Assembly (NCBI GenBank): GCA_017794925.1 | Contig: CP051238.1 | Location: forward strand, 2,558,179-2,622,178 | DNA from: Aestuariibacter sp. | GTDB lineage: Bacteria; Pseudomonadota; Gammaproteobacteria; Enterobacterales; Alteromonadaceae | Direction: 5' to 3' | DNA: 64,000 nucleotides | Shown here: piece by piece, positions 10,028 through 19,474 of the stretch | Layout of the letters: each line of letters opens with the position of its first letter | Numbering within the stretch: the first letter of the stretch is position 1 | Made by a program: the position numbers and the translations under genes | The notes under the pieces: model-generated | Seen by the model: only the letters and a program-made list of their open reading frames with translations | Databases searched by the model: none | Told to the model about the DNA's origin: nothing

Positions 10028-12958
10028 ATGAATAATAAAACCAGGCTATTAGGCAGTGTTGCCATTGCCGTTTCTGCAGCATTGTTGCTGCCCGCCTGCC
10101 AACCAGCCAGTGACTCTGCCAGTGCAGTTAGCAGTCAGCAGCAAGCCGGTAACTTTGAACGTACCGAGCATGGCGTGGTGGTGTACCCTTCGCAAGGGCA
10201 AGCCCAGGCCGTGCAGGTACAAGTGTATCGAGACAATATTTTCCGGGTGACCAGTCTGGCCCACAAGCAACTCGATGCGGTTGCCGAAAGTATTCAGGTT
10301 GTTGCGTCTCCAGAAGCGCCGTTTAACATTTCCAGCGAGAATGGTGTTGTCACCCTCTCTGCGTCTGGCGGCAAAGCGCAAATCAGTCTGGTTACCGGCG
10401 CAGTAGAAGTGTTTGATGCCAGCGGTAAGTCATTGCTTAAACCGGTAAACAGTGGGGAGTTTGGCCCGGTAACAACCGATCCTATTACGCCTGAGGCGAA
10501 CAGTTATGCCCTGCGCCAGCAATGGAACCGGGGTTCAAAAGAAGGCTTCTTCGGACTGGGGCAGCATCAGAATGGTCAAATGAACTACGCCGGTGAAAAC
10601 CTGTTTATGACCACCCACAACCTGGAAATCACCATTCCTATGGTGGTGTCGAATCGCAACTATGGCGTGTTGTGGGATAACGCCTCCATGACGCATTTTG
10701 GTGATCCTGCCGGACCACAGCCGCTAGACAAGCATTTGACCTTATTTGATGAAGACGGTAACCCTGGCGGGCTAACTGCTTATTACTACGATGGCGACAA
10801 GCTGCTTCACAAGCAAAAAGAAGCCAAACCGGACTACCAGTTTTTAGCCAATAACAACACGCGTGAAACGCCTTTCCCGGAAGAGTTGGGTGACGTGACA
10901 CAGCCACGCGTGGTGTGGAAGGGCAGTATGCAGGCCGATGCCGATGGCGAGCATCTGTTTAAGATGTATTCCAGCGGCTATGCGACACTGCGTATTGATG
11001 GCGAAGAGTTGCTGCATCGTTGGCGCATGAACTGGAACCCCTGGTACCACGATGTGAAAGTACCGCTGAAAGCCGGTGAGTCCGTACCGGTTGAAATGGA
11101 GTGGGATTCACAAGGCGGTTATTTCTATGTTGAGCACATGCCGCCGCAGCCGGAGCAAGATCGCTATTCGCTGTCGTTTGCCTCTGAGTCTGGCAAATCC
11201 ATTGATTACTACGTGGTAGTCGCAGACAACTACGATGGCGTAGTGGCCGGTTATCGGGAGCTTACCGGTGAGGCTGTATTGCTGCCGAAGTGGGCTTATG
11301 GTTTCTGGCAAAGTCGCGAACGCTATACCAATCAGCAGGAGCTGGTAGACGTGGTTAAAGAGTATCGCAAACGCGGTATTCCACTCGACAACATTGTGCT
11401 GGATTGGTCGTACTGGCCACAGGATGCCTGGGGTAGTCACGATTTCGACAAAGCGCACTTTCCGAAACCAAAAGAAATGGTCGACGAAGTACATGCATTG
11501 AACGCCAACATTATGATTTCAGTATGGCCGAAGTTTTACTCAACCACCGACCATTACAAAGAGCTGGATGCCAAAGGCTACATGCTCAATAAGAACGTCA
11601 ATATTGAGAAAAACCTCGACTGGATTGGTAAAGGTTACCTGAACGGGTTCTACGATCCGTATCCGGAAGAAGCGCAGGAGATTTTCTGGCGCCAGATCCG
11701 GGACAAATTGAATGTGGTGGGTATCGATGCCTGGTGGCTGGATGCCTCTGAGCCAGACATTCACTCAAACCTGTCGTTTACCAAACGCAAGGAAATCATG
11801 ACGCCAATGTCAGTTGGGCATGGTGCAGAATACTTTAACTCCTATGCCGTACCTAACGCAGAGGGTGTTTATAAAGGTGAACGCCGCGATGATGGTGATA
11901 AGCGCTCGTTTATTCTGACCCGCAGCGGGTTTGGTGGTATTCAGCGTGCAGGCGCTGCCATTTGGAGCGGTGACACCGTACCGCGCTGGTCAAACTTACG
12001 CGAGCAAATCGCTGCCGGATTGGGTGCGAGTCTGGCGGGCATGCCAAACTGGACCATGGATATCGGCGGCTTTACGCCAGAAAATCACTATCGTTATACC
12101 AGTAATGGTACCGTAGGGCACTTCTCGGGATTAGAGCCAGAAGATGTGCAACCGTGGCAGGAACTCAATGTGCGCTGGTTCCAGTTTGGTGCGTTTGTGC
12201 CGCTCTTCCGCTCACATGGTCAAAACCCCTATCGCGAAATCTACAATATTGCGGATGAAGGCTCAGAGGTATACAACTCCATGGTGTACTACACGCGTCT
12301 GCGTTATCGCCTGATGCCCTACATTTATAGTGAAGCCGGTAAACAATACCACGACCACAATACGCTGATGCGCGGTTTGGTCATGGATTTCCCGAATGAC
12401 ACCACTGCAATCAACCTGAACGACCAGTATCTATTTGGCCCTGGATTATTGGTGAGTCCAGTGCATGAAGAAGGTGCGACAACCCGCGATGTGTATTTGC
12501 CTGAGGGAACGGGCTGGTTCGATTTTTACACAGGTAAAACCTATCAGGGTGGCCAGACTATTACCGCTGATGCGCCGTTATCGCGGATGCCGCTATTTGT
12601 AAAAGCGGGCACCATCCTACCCACCGGACCGGCTATTCAAACCGTATACGAACAACCCGATGCGCCATTATTACTGACAATTTACGCCGGTGCAGATGGC
12701 GACTACACCTTGTATGAAGATGATGGCAAAACCTACGGCTACGAACAGGGGGCGTTCAGCACCATTTATTTCACTTGGGATGACGCAAACAGCACGCTGG
12801 CGATTAGCGAGCGGCAGGGCGAGTTTGAAGGCATGGTAGAACAGCGCGATATCCGGGTCAGAGTGATTCGCGGTGAGCAAACCGATGCCGCTGATTTCTC
12901 TGTGGTGCCTGCCACCGTAGTGCGCTATGAGGGTACTGCGCAGAGTGTGAGTCTGTAA
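10028..12958 (+). CDS. GH31 alpha-xylosidase lipoprotein with PA14-like insert (Xyl31A-like)
   Basis: 976 residues from ATG 10028, with AGGGAG 9 bases upstream. Lipobox LPAC gives Cys24. After an N-terminal beta-sandwich there is an insert (roughly residues 275-380: VVWKGSMQADADGEHLFKMY..., YATLRIDGEELL...) that reads as a PA14 domain. This architecture is known from Cellvibrio Xyl31A. The GH31 barrel follows, with probable nucleophile D572 in WWLDASEPD and probable acid/base D649 in WSGDTVPRW, then C-terminal beta-domains with an LYEDDG segment. It would remove alpha-1,6-xylose from the non-reducing end of xyloglucan oligosaccharides. It sits 23 bases after the GH35 gene and 2 bases before the GH3 gene, within one transcript. 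Confidence 0.92.
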   Translation: MNNKTRLLGSVAIAVSAALLLPACQPASDSASAVSSQQQAGNFERTEHGVVVYPSQGQAQAVQVQVYRDNIFRVTSLAHKQLDAVAESIQVVASPEAPFNISSENGVVTLSASGGKAQISLVTGAVEVFDASGKSLLKPVNSGEFGPVTTDPITPEANSYALRQQWNRGSKEGFFGLGQHQNGQMNYAGENLFMTTHNLEITIPMVVSNRNYGVLWDNASMTHFGDPAGPQPLDKHLTLFDEDGNPGGLTAYYYDGDKLLHKQKEAKPDYQFLANNNTRETPFPEELGDVTQPRVVWKGSMQADADGEHLFKMYSSGYATLRIDGEELLHRWRMNWNPWYHDVKVPLKAGESVPVEMEWDSQGGYFYVEHMPPQPEQDRYSLSFASESGKSIDYYVVVADNYDGVVAGYRELTGEAVLLPKWAYGFWQSRERYTNQQELVDVVKEYRKRGIPLDNIVLDWSYWPQDAWGSHDFDKAHFPKPKEMVDEVHALNANIMISVWPKFYSTTDHYKELDAKGYMLNKNVNIEKNLDWIGKGYLNGFYDPYPEEAQEIFWRQIRDKLNVVGIDAWWLDASEPDIHSNLSFTKRKEIMTPMSVGHGAEYFNSYAVPNAEGVYKGERRDDGDKRSFILTRSGFGGIQRAGAAIWSGDTVPRWSNLREQIAAGLGASLAGMPNWTMDIGGFTPENHYRYTSNGTVGHFSGLEPEDVQPWQELNVRWFQFGAFVPLFRSHGQNPYREIYNIADEGSEVYNSMVYYTRLRYRLMPYIYSEAGKQYHDHNTLMRGLVMDFPNDTTAINLNDQYLFGPGLLVSPVHEEGATTRDVYLPEGTGWFDFYTGKTYQGGQTITADAPLSRMPLFVKAGTILPTGPAIQTVYEQPDAPLLLTIYAGADGDYTLYEDDGKTYGYEQGAFSTIYFTWDDANSTLAISERQGEFEGMVEQRDIRVRVIRGEQTDAADFSVVPATVVRYEGTAQSVSL

Positions 12959-12960
12959 CT

Positions 12961-15900
12961 ATGCGTAAGATACTGTTTATGAATACACCTTCTACTAAGG
13001 GCAAGCTGTCGCTGATTGCGGCAGCCTTTGCGAGTGTAGCACTGGTAGCTTGTACCAGTGCAACGGCACCGAATCCAACATCGAAAGCGGATTCCGTTGA
13101 AACAACTAGCTGGCCGACACTGCAAAGCCCGATCAGCTATGCCGAGGAAGACAAGGCGTTTGTGGCTGATTTAGTGGCCCGAATGAGCACTGAACAGAAA
13201 GTGGGTCAGCTAATGCAGGCGGAAATTCAAACCATTACGCCTGCCGAAGCCCGGCAATACCATATCGGTTCTATTTTAAATGGTGGTGGCTCTGTTCCCA
13301 ACCGACAGGCCGCTGCCACCGCCCGTGACTGGGCAGTCTTTGCCCAGTCTTTTTATGATGCCACGGCAACCAGTGAAAACGGCGAAGTGGCTATCCCTGT
13401 GTTGTGGGGAACAGATGCTGTGCATGGCCACGGCAATCTGATCGGCGCGACTATTTTTCCGCATAACATTGGATTAGGTGCAGCCAACAACGTTGAGTTA
13501 ATGACGCAAATTGGCGCAGTGACTGCGCGGGAAGTGCGCGCATCCGGAATCGAGTGGATCTTTGCGCCTACGGTTGCCGTTGCGCGGAACGATCGGTGGG
13601 GCAGAACCTATGAGTCTTATTCTGAGCACCCGGATCGCGTTGCGTCGCTGGGCGCGGCATTGGTTACCGGTATGCAAGGCAAACCCGGTACGTCAACCTT
13701 TCTGGATGAGTCGCACACGCTTGCGTCGGTTAAGCATTACCTGGGCGATGGTGGCACCACAGGAGGTGATGATCAAGGCGATACCGCAGTGTCTGAAGCC
13801 GACCTCATCCGCTTGCATGCACCAGGGTATTTCTCGACGCTGGATGCAGGTGCACTCACCGTAATGGCGAGCTTCTCGTCATGGAATGGTGACAAAATGC
13901 ACGGCAATCGCTATTTGCTGAATGACATTCTGCGCGACAAGCTTGATTTCAACGGCTTTGTGGTCGGAGACTGGAATGGTCACGGGCAATTGCCGGGGTG
14001 TACCAACGACAGTTGCTACCAAACGGTAAACGCCGGCCTGGACTTGGTGATGGTGCCCTACGATTGGAAAGCCATGTACGCCAATACCTTGGCGCAGGTG
14101 CAGGCGGGTGACATTTCGGAAAGCCGTTTAAACGAAGCGGTTACCCGTATTTTACTGGTTAAAAAACAACTGGGTCTGTTTAATGGCAAAGGTCCCCTTG
14201 AGCGCGAATTGGGTGGGAATAACGCCGTTGTTGGTAGTGAAGCTCACCGCGACGTGGCTCGTCAGGCGGTTCGCGAGTCGTTGGTGCTATTGAAGAACAA
14301 CAATCGCACGCTACCGATTGCTGGCAATGCCAACGTATTGGTGGCGGGCGATGGTGCGAATGATTTGGCCAAGCAAAGCGGCGGTTGGACGGTTACCTGG
14401 CAGGGTACCGGCACGCAGCAAGCTGATTACGTGGGCGCAACCAGTATTCTGCAAGGGTTTGAGCAAGCCATGTCTGCCGCTGGTGGTAATGTCACTTATT
14501 CCGCGCAAGGCGACTATGAAACGAAACCCGATGTCGCTGTGGTGGTGTTTGGCGAGGACCCTTACGCCGAGGGGCAGGGCGACATCAATACGCTGGAATT
14601 CTCCCCCGGCAAGCATGAAACGCTGACACTGCTGAAGCAATTACAGGCTGATGGCATTCCGGTTGTGTCGTTGTTTTTGTCTGGCCGGCCGCTGTGGGTA
14701 ACGCCTTACATTAACGCATCTGATGCTTTTGTTGCTGCTTGGTTACCGGGCAGTGAAGCACAAGGGATCGCTGATGTATTGGTAGGTGATAGTGAAGGTA
14801 AACCCGTGTATGACTTTAGCGGCACACTGGCCTTCTCCTGGCCGAAAACCCCGCTGCAAGATACGCTGAATGTGGGTGATGATAACTACGACCCGCTGTT
14901 TGCCTACGGCTATGGCCTGACCTATGCGAAAGGCAAGACCGTTGCGCCGTTAAACGAGGATGTGCCCGGTGTGGCTGGTGAGGGGGGGCAGGATATCGCA
15001 TTGTATGCGGGTCGTCCGCTTCAGCCGTTCAATGTGTTTTTAAATAACAGTCAGCGCGATCAGATATTCAGTGGTGCGTTTGCGCAGTTACCGGATGGCA
15101 CTGTCACCGTTGAAACCACCGACAAGGACATTCAGGAAGATGCCTTACTGGTGACCTTTAAACAAGACTGGATGTCGGGAATGTTTATTGCGGGAGGCAA
15201 TATCGACCTGTCGCCTTTCTACCCGAATGGCGCGCTGGAATTCGATATTCGTATTGATGACATGGAAAAAGGCCGCCTGGATGTGATCCTGGACTGCAAT
15301 ATTAATTGTCGCAATATGATTGCCATGCGTGATTGGGCAGTTGAACAGCAAGGCAAAGGCTGGCAACAGGTGAGTATTCCTATGCATTGTATGCTGGAAA
15401 ACGCGGAACATGGCAAGCAAGTTCAGCGAGCTTTCACCTTGCGCACCGGTGGTGACGGGCAGTTCGCCCTGGCTAACGTACATTTCCGCCGTGAAGCCAG
15501 CGTACCGGCAGAGCAGCAAATTCAGTGTCCGGCCAATATTGCAACTCAACCTGATACGCTCAACGAATACTGGGCTGTGGACTGGTGGATGCCGCGCCAC
15601 AACGAGAAGGTTGCGCAGGCACAGCAAGGTACGGCCAAGCTGGTAATGATTGGCGATTCCATAACGCATGGCTGGGAAGGTGACGGTAAAGCGGTGTGGG
15701 AGCGCTATTTTGGGGATATCGACACGCTTAACCTGGGCTTCGGTGGCGATCGTACTGAAAACGTATTGTGGCGATTACGCCATGGCGAACTGGGCAATGT
15801 AAAACCCGATCTGGTGATGCTGATGATTGGGACTAACAACACCGGTCATCGGTTTGACGCCCCAACCCGCATTCGGGATGGCGTGGCTGCGATTCTGGAT

Positions 15901-16188
15901 GAGCTGGCGCTTCAGGTGCCTGACGCACAAGTGGTCATTCAGGCAATATTCCCTCGCAGTGCGCAGCCAGATGACGAGCTGCGTGTGAACAACAATCAAG
16001 CCAACGCCTTGCTCAAAGCATTAGCCAAAGAGCGGCAAGTGAAGTTTGTTGATTTTGGTCAGGCGTTCTTAACCAAGGATGGCGTGCTCACTGAAGAGGT
16101 GATGCCTGATCTGCTGCATCCCAAGGAATATGGTTACGATATATGGGCGAAGCAAATTGAGCCTATTATAAAACAATACGTCAATTAA
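12961..16188 (+). CDS. GH3 beta-glucosidase fused to C-terminal SGNH esterase (lipoprotein)
   Basis: 1075 residues. Lipobox LVAC gives Cys31. Residues about 60-640 are a GH3 exo-beta-glucanase/glucosidase of the ExoP type. The nucleophile is probably D337 in GFVVGDWNGHG, and KHYLGDGGTTGGDDQGD is the substrate-binding loop. Residues about 690-850 are a beta-sandwich, carbohydrate-binding-like region. Residues about 885-1075 form a complete SGNH/GDSL hydrolase: Ser900 in IGDSITHGW, a Gly block in GFGGDRTENV, Asn in GTNN, and D1050-xx-H1053 in DLLHPKE. This half resembles PAF-acetylhydrolase-like esterases. The fusion would couple removal of backbone glucose with de-esterification, plausibly of acetylated xyloglucan. 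An alternative start is ATG 12979; neither has a good ribosome site. The gene ends the operon. Confidence 0.9.
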   Translation: MRKILFMNTPSTKGKLSLIAAAFASVALVACTSATAPNPTSKADSVETTSWPTLQSPISYAEEDKAFVADLVARMSTEQKVGQLMQAEIQTITPAEARQYHIGSILNGGGSVPNRQAAATARDWAVFAQSFYDATATSENGEVAIPVLWGTDAVHGHGNLIGATIFPHNIGLGAANNVELMTQIGAVTAREVRASGIEWIFAPTVAVARNDRWGRTYESYSEHPDRVASLGAALVTGMQGKPGTSTFLDESHTLASVKHYLGDGGTTGGDDQGDTAVSEADLIRLHAPGYFSTLDAGALTVMASFSSWNGDKMHGNRYLLNDILRDKLDFNGFVVGDWNGHGQLPGCTNDSCYQTVNAGLDLVMVPYDWKAMYANTLAQVQAGDISESRLNEAVTRILLVKKQLGLFNGKGPLERELGGNNAVVGSEAHRDVARQAVRESLVLLKNNNRTLPIAGNANVLVAGDGANDLAKQSGGWTVTWQGTGTQQADYVGATSILQGFEQAMSAAGGNVTYSAQGDYETKPDVAVVVFGEDPYAEGQGDINTLEFSPGKHETLTLLKQLQADGIPVVSLFLSGRPLWVTPYINASDAFVAAWLPGSEAQGIADVLVGDSEGKPVYDFSGTLAFSWPKTPLQDTLNVGDDNYDPLFAYGYGLTYAKGKTVAPLNEDVPGVAGEGGQDIALYAGRPLQPFNVFLNNSQRDQIFSGAFAQLPDGTVTVETTDKDIQEDALLVTFKQDWMSGMFIAGGNIDLSPFYPNGALEFDIRIDDMEKGRLDVILDCNINCRNMIAMRDWAVEQQGKGWQQVSIPMHCMLENAEHGKQVQRAFTLRTGGDGQFALANVHFRREASVPAEQQIQCPANIATQPDTLNEYWAVDWWMPRHNEKVAQAQQGTAKLVMIGDSITHGWEGDGKAVWERYFGDIDTLNLGFGGDRTENVLWRLRHGELGNVKPDLVMLMIGTNNTGHRFDAPTRIRDGVAAILDELALQVPDAQVVIQAIFPRSAQPDDELRVNNNQANALLKALAKERQVKFVDFGQAFLTKDGVLTEEVMPDLLHPKEYGYDIWAKQIEPIIKQYVN

Positions 16189-16199
16189 CCATTAGAACC

Positions 16200-16232
16200 G
16201 CCATCATACCTCTCAACGGTATGATGGCTTTT
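16200..16232 (+). terminator. Terminator of the glycan operon
   Basis: A perfect 11-bp stem GCCATCATACC/GGTATGATGGC (16200-16210 and 16218-16228) with a 7-base loop is followed by TTTT. It begins 12 bases after the GH3-SGNH stop codon, as expected of a Rho-independent terminator closing the operon. Confidence 0.85.
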
Positions 16233-16453
16233 GACTTTTGCTTACCTGTCTGTTCTGTTGCTCCGGCTAACATTGCGATCATATTTTTCAATTTGAATAC
16301 ATGAGGTGATGTGTGGCTATTTTATGTTCAATGAATAAGCCCAAATGGTCGCTGGTGGCTTATACATCAGTATAAACTTGCTCTTCTTCGCAGGTTTTTG
16401 TCTGAGAACTGAGTTATTCTTCAAGGATAGTCATTGCGACATGAGCATGCAAT

Positions 16454-17683
16454 ATGTACAAGGTACTGGTAACCGAAGACAGTCCGATTGTCAGAAAAAT
16501 TCTGTTTAAATTAATCGAAGACAATCCTCACTTTCAAAGCGTGTTATGTGAAGATTTGGCAAGTGCGCAGAAGCAGTTAAACAGTGGTGAAACGTTTCTT
16601 GCTGCAATTGTTGATCTAAACTTGCCGGATGCGCCCAATGGAGAAATCGTTGATATTATCCTTCCTTACGATATACCCACTATTGTGTTAACCGGTAATT
16701 TCGACGAACACTTACGCCACATGCTACTGGACAAAGGGGTATTGGATTACATTACCAAGGAGTCCCGCTATTCCTATATGCAAGTGGTCAAGCTTATCGA
16801 TAGGTTAAGAAAAAACATGTCGACTAAGGTCCTTGTGGCTGACGATTCTCTGACCAGTCAAAGCTTTCTCAATAACTTTCTGCGCAAATTTCGCTTTGAA
16901 GTCATCTGCGTGAATGATGGTGTTGAAGCCCTCGATGCATTGGAAGTGCACAAAGACATCAAGTTAGTGATTTCAGATTATATGATGCCAAATATGGATG
17001 GCTTTGAACTGGTAAAGAAGATTCGTCAGGACAGACGTTATCAGGACCTGATTTTTATTGGTTTATCTGCAACTGGAAACAGTATGTTGTCGGCGAAATT
17101 CATTAAAAGCGGCGCAAACGACTTCCTGAGCAAACCGTTTTATCACGAAGAGTTTTTCTGCCGCGTTTTACACAATCTTGAACTTCAGGAAATGATGACC
17201 CAGGTAAGAGATGCTGCGAATCTGGATCCGTTAACCAGTACTTACAACCGTCGCTATTTGTTCGAATATGGTGAGTCTTTGCTTGCTGCGAACACTAATA
17301 TCACGGTATCGATTATCGATGTCGATGACTTTAAACCGATTAACGATACTTACGGTCATAAAACAGGTGACACCTTGCTTGAGGTGTTCTCACTCCTGTT
17401 GAAACGCTACTTCTCTTCAGATCTGGTGGCCCGTTATGGTGGTGAAGAGTTTGTTGTAATTTCTGAACGTCATTACCAGGATGTTATTAATACGACAGAA
17501 ATGTTCATGAATAAATTGCGTGGTCTGGAATTAACAGAACACAAGATTACGATGACATGTAGTATTGGCGTGAGCACAGGTGATACGGGTAGTCTCGATG
17601 AACTTATTGATATTGCTGACAAGCGCTTATACGAAGCGAAACATGCGGGTAAGGACAGAATAATTGAAATGGTAGCCGTGTAA
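16454..17683 (+). CDS. Double-receiver (REC-REC-GGDEF) diguanylate cyclase response regulator
   Basis: 409 residues. A first receiver (1-120: TEDSP acidic pair, IVDLNLP phospho-acceptor region, Lys in YITKES) is followed by a second receiver (about 124-245: VADDS, VISDYMMPNMDG, LSKPF) and a GGDEF domain (about 255-409) with the intact active-site RYGGEEF. The domain should make c-di-GMP from GTP when phosphorylation drives dimerisation. The usual inhibitory RxxD site five residues before GGEEF reads FSSD, so product inhibition at that site is probably absent. No partner histidine kinase is adjacent, so the phospho-donor is unknown. The gene stands alone between the glycan operon terminator and a shared convergent terminator. 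The start has no strong ribosome site; ATG 16454 is the first in frame. Confidence 0.93.
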   Translation: MYKVLVTEDSPIVRKILFKLIEDNPHFQSVLCEDLASAQKQLNSGETFLAAIVDLNLPDAPNGEIVDIILPYDIPTIVLTGNFDEHLRHMLLDKGVLDYITKESRYSYMQVVKLIDRLRKNMSTKVLVADDSLTSQSFLNNFLRKFRFEVICVNDGVEALDALEVHKDIKLVISDYMMPNMDGFELVKKIRQDRRYQDLIFIGLSATGNSMLSAKFIKSGANDFLSKPFYHEEFFCRVLHNLELQEMMTQVRDAANLDPLTSTYNRRYLFEYGESLLAANTNITVSIIDVDDFKPINDTYGHKTGDTLLEVFSLLLKRYFSSDLVARYGGEEFVVISERHYQDVINTTEMFMNKLRGLELTEHKITMTCSIGVSTGDTGSLDELIDIADKRLYEAKHAGKDRIIEMVAV

Positions 17684-17704
17684 GATAACGGTTTGAGTTT
17701 AGGT

Positions 17705-17729
17705 AAAACGGCCCTTGAAGGGCCGTTTT
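17705..17729. terminator. Bidirectional terminator between convergent genes
   Basis: The hairpin AAAACGGCCC/GGGCCGTTTT (17705-17714 and 17720-17729), loop TTGAA, has an A-run on one side and a T-run on the other. It can serve both the GGDEF gene (+) and the SLC13 transporter gene (-), which end 22 and 4 bases away respectively. Confidence 0.9.
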
Positions 17730-17732
17730 GCA

Positions 17733-19457
17733 TTACAAATACAGTGCGTTGAGCATAGTAATAACAATACTGGAGTACACAATAGAAATGGGTAATCCAA
17801 AACGAATAAAATGCCCAAACTTGTAATTGGCTGCGTTATAGACCAACAGGTTGGTTTGATAGCCGTACGGTGAGATAAAACTCGCACTCGCCGCAAAGGC
17901 AACCGCCAGGGCAAATGGCAATAGTGGCGCACCAATAATTTCAACTAATCCATAGGCAAACGGAAACATCAGCGCAGCAGCGGCGTTGTTGGTGACAAAC
18001 TCCGTAAGTACCAGAGTCAGCACGTAGACTACTACAAGGGCCAATAGCCAGTTTGTGTCGGCCAGATAGGGCAGCAATTGCTCTGTACTGAGTGCAATGA
18101 CCCCCGAGTTTTCAAGTCCACTCGCCAGTGACAGCGCTCCCACAATCACCACAATCAGGTTCAGCGGCATATTGCGTTTGATTTCACCATTGGAGGTGAC
18201 TTTTGCACCAATCAGCACTGCCGCAAAGAACAAAAGGCCAATGGCCAGAGGCAGTACTTCTGTTGCTGCTAACGCTACGGTTGCTAAGAAACCACCGACG
18301 GTAATCCATTCCTGTGGTGTCGAGAGTGGACGGGAAATCCGCTGCTCAGACAGGATAAAGAAGTTCTTCGACAGGTTGTGTCGGGTATGGAAGTCGGGGC
18401 CTGCCGCCAGCAACAGGAAGTCACCCGCCTGCAGTTTAATTTCTCCCAGCTTACCTGATAGCTGTTCACCATCACGACGGATAGCCACGACCGCGGCGTC
18501 AAATAAGGCGCGAAATCCCAGTGCCTTTATTGTCTGACCAATGATTTGTGCGCGATTTGACACAATGACTTCGGTCAGGTTTTCCCGTAACAAACCGTCA
18601 GCTTCAGCAAAGGTGGTTAACCCTTTGATATGCGATAGCGTATCGAGGTTCTTGACGTTGCCTGAGAAAATCAGCTTGTCGCCACCCTGGATGATCACAT
18701 CCGGGCCAACCGGGCTAATCAGCTTGCCTTTCCTCACAACTTCAACCAGAAATAACTCCGGCAAATTGCGCAGGTGATTCTGCTCAACCGTTTTGCCGAC
18801 CAGCTCAGAGTCATCGCTGACCTCTGCTTCGACAATGTATTCCCTGAAATCATTTTGCTTATTGGCAATAGTGGGTAACAGGGGAGTGAGCAGAAACATC
18901 AGCAAGCCGCAGATTAAGCCTGCCACCAGGCCAATCACGGTAAAGTCTAAAAAGCCAAAACCCGGGTGTCCGTGCTCTTGCAAAAAGCTGTCTACTATCA
19001 GGTTGGTAGAAGTACCAATTAAGGTGACGGTACCGCCCAGAATGGCTGCATAGGACAACGGAATAAGCAATCGGGACGCCGGATGGTACTGGTTTTGTTT
19101 TACCGGTCCAATCAGGCTGGCTACGATCGCCGTGTTATTCAGTAACGCCGAGGAGAAAAATGTCAGACCGAATAAACGCCAGTAAGACTGAGTGAAATTA
19201 GCCGTGACTAACTTTCGGCCCAGACGTTTTATAAACGCGGTCTTGTCAATTGCGCTGCTAACAAGTAGCAGAAGTATCAGGGTAATTAAGCCCTTATTGG
19301 TGAGATTTACCAGAATTTCATCGAATGTGATTTGTTGGGTCACTAACAGACCCAACACCGCAAGCGCGAAAACCGTAGAGGGGCGCAGATTTGAAAAAAT
19401 AAGCGCCCCGATGGTACCGAAGAAAAAGCTCAGTACCACGAGGTGGTTCAGATCCAT
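17733..19457 (-). CDS. SLC13/DASS-family permease with TrkA-C domains, probable sulfate transporter
   Basis: 574 residues. Two membrane halves (about 1-200 and 395-574) flank a soluble stretch with two TrkA-C-like modules (about 212-290 and 297-375). Both halves carry the family's paired Asn/Thr segments: NNTAIVASLIGP with GTSTNLIV, and TNNAAAALMFP. This architecture is shared with bacterial sulfate or anion:Na+ symporters. It is the last gene of the cysD-cysC-cysQ-cysN operon, 17 bases after cysN, which strongly suggests it imports the sulfate those enzymes activate. The cargo is inferred from context; other oxyanions cannot be excluded. Confidence 0.87.
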   Translation of the reverse strand: MDLNHLVVLSFFFGTIGALIFSNLRPSTVFALAVLGLLVTQQITFDEILVNLTNKGLITLILLLLVSSAIDKTAFIKRLGRKLVTANFTQSYWRLFGLTFFSSALLNNTAIVASLIGPVKQNQYHPASRLLIPLSYAAILGGTVTLIGTSTNLIVDSFLQEHGHPGFGFLDFTVIGLVAGLICGLLMFLLTPLLPTIANKQNDFREYIVEAEVSDDSELVGKTVEQNHLRNLPELFLVEVVRKGKLISPVGPDVIIQGGDKLIFSGNVKNLDTLSHIKGLTTFAEADGLLRENLTEVIVSNRAQIIGQTIKALGFRALFDAAVVAIRRDGEQLSGKLGEIKLQAGDFLLLAAGPDFHTRHNLSKNFFILSEQRISRPLSTPQEWITVGGFLATVALAATEVLPLAIGLLFFAAVLIGAKVTSNGEIKRNMPLNLIVVIVGALSLASGLENSGVIALSTEQLLPYLADTNWLLALVVVYVLTLVLTEFVTNNAAAALMFPFAYGLVEIIGAPLLPFALAVAFAASASFISPYGYQTNLLVYNAANYKFGHFIRFGLPISIVYSSIVITMLNALYL

Positions 19458-19474
19458 CTTGTAAGATCCTGCTC

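Noticed and set aside
15145..15669. 174-residue - strand frame within the GH3-SGNH gene
   Set aside because: Antisense to a gene with clear catalytic motifs and no start signals.
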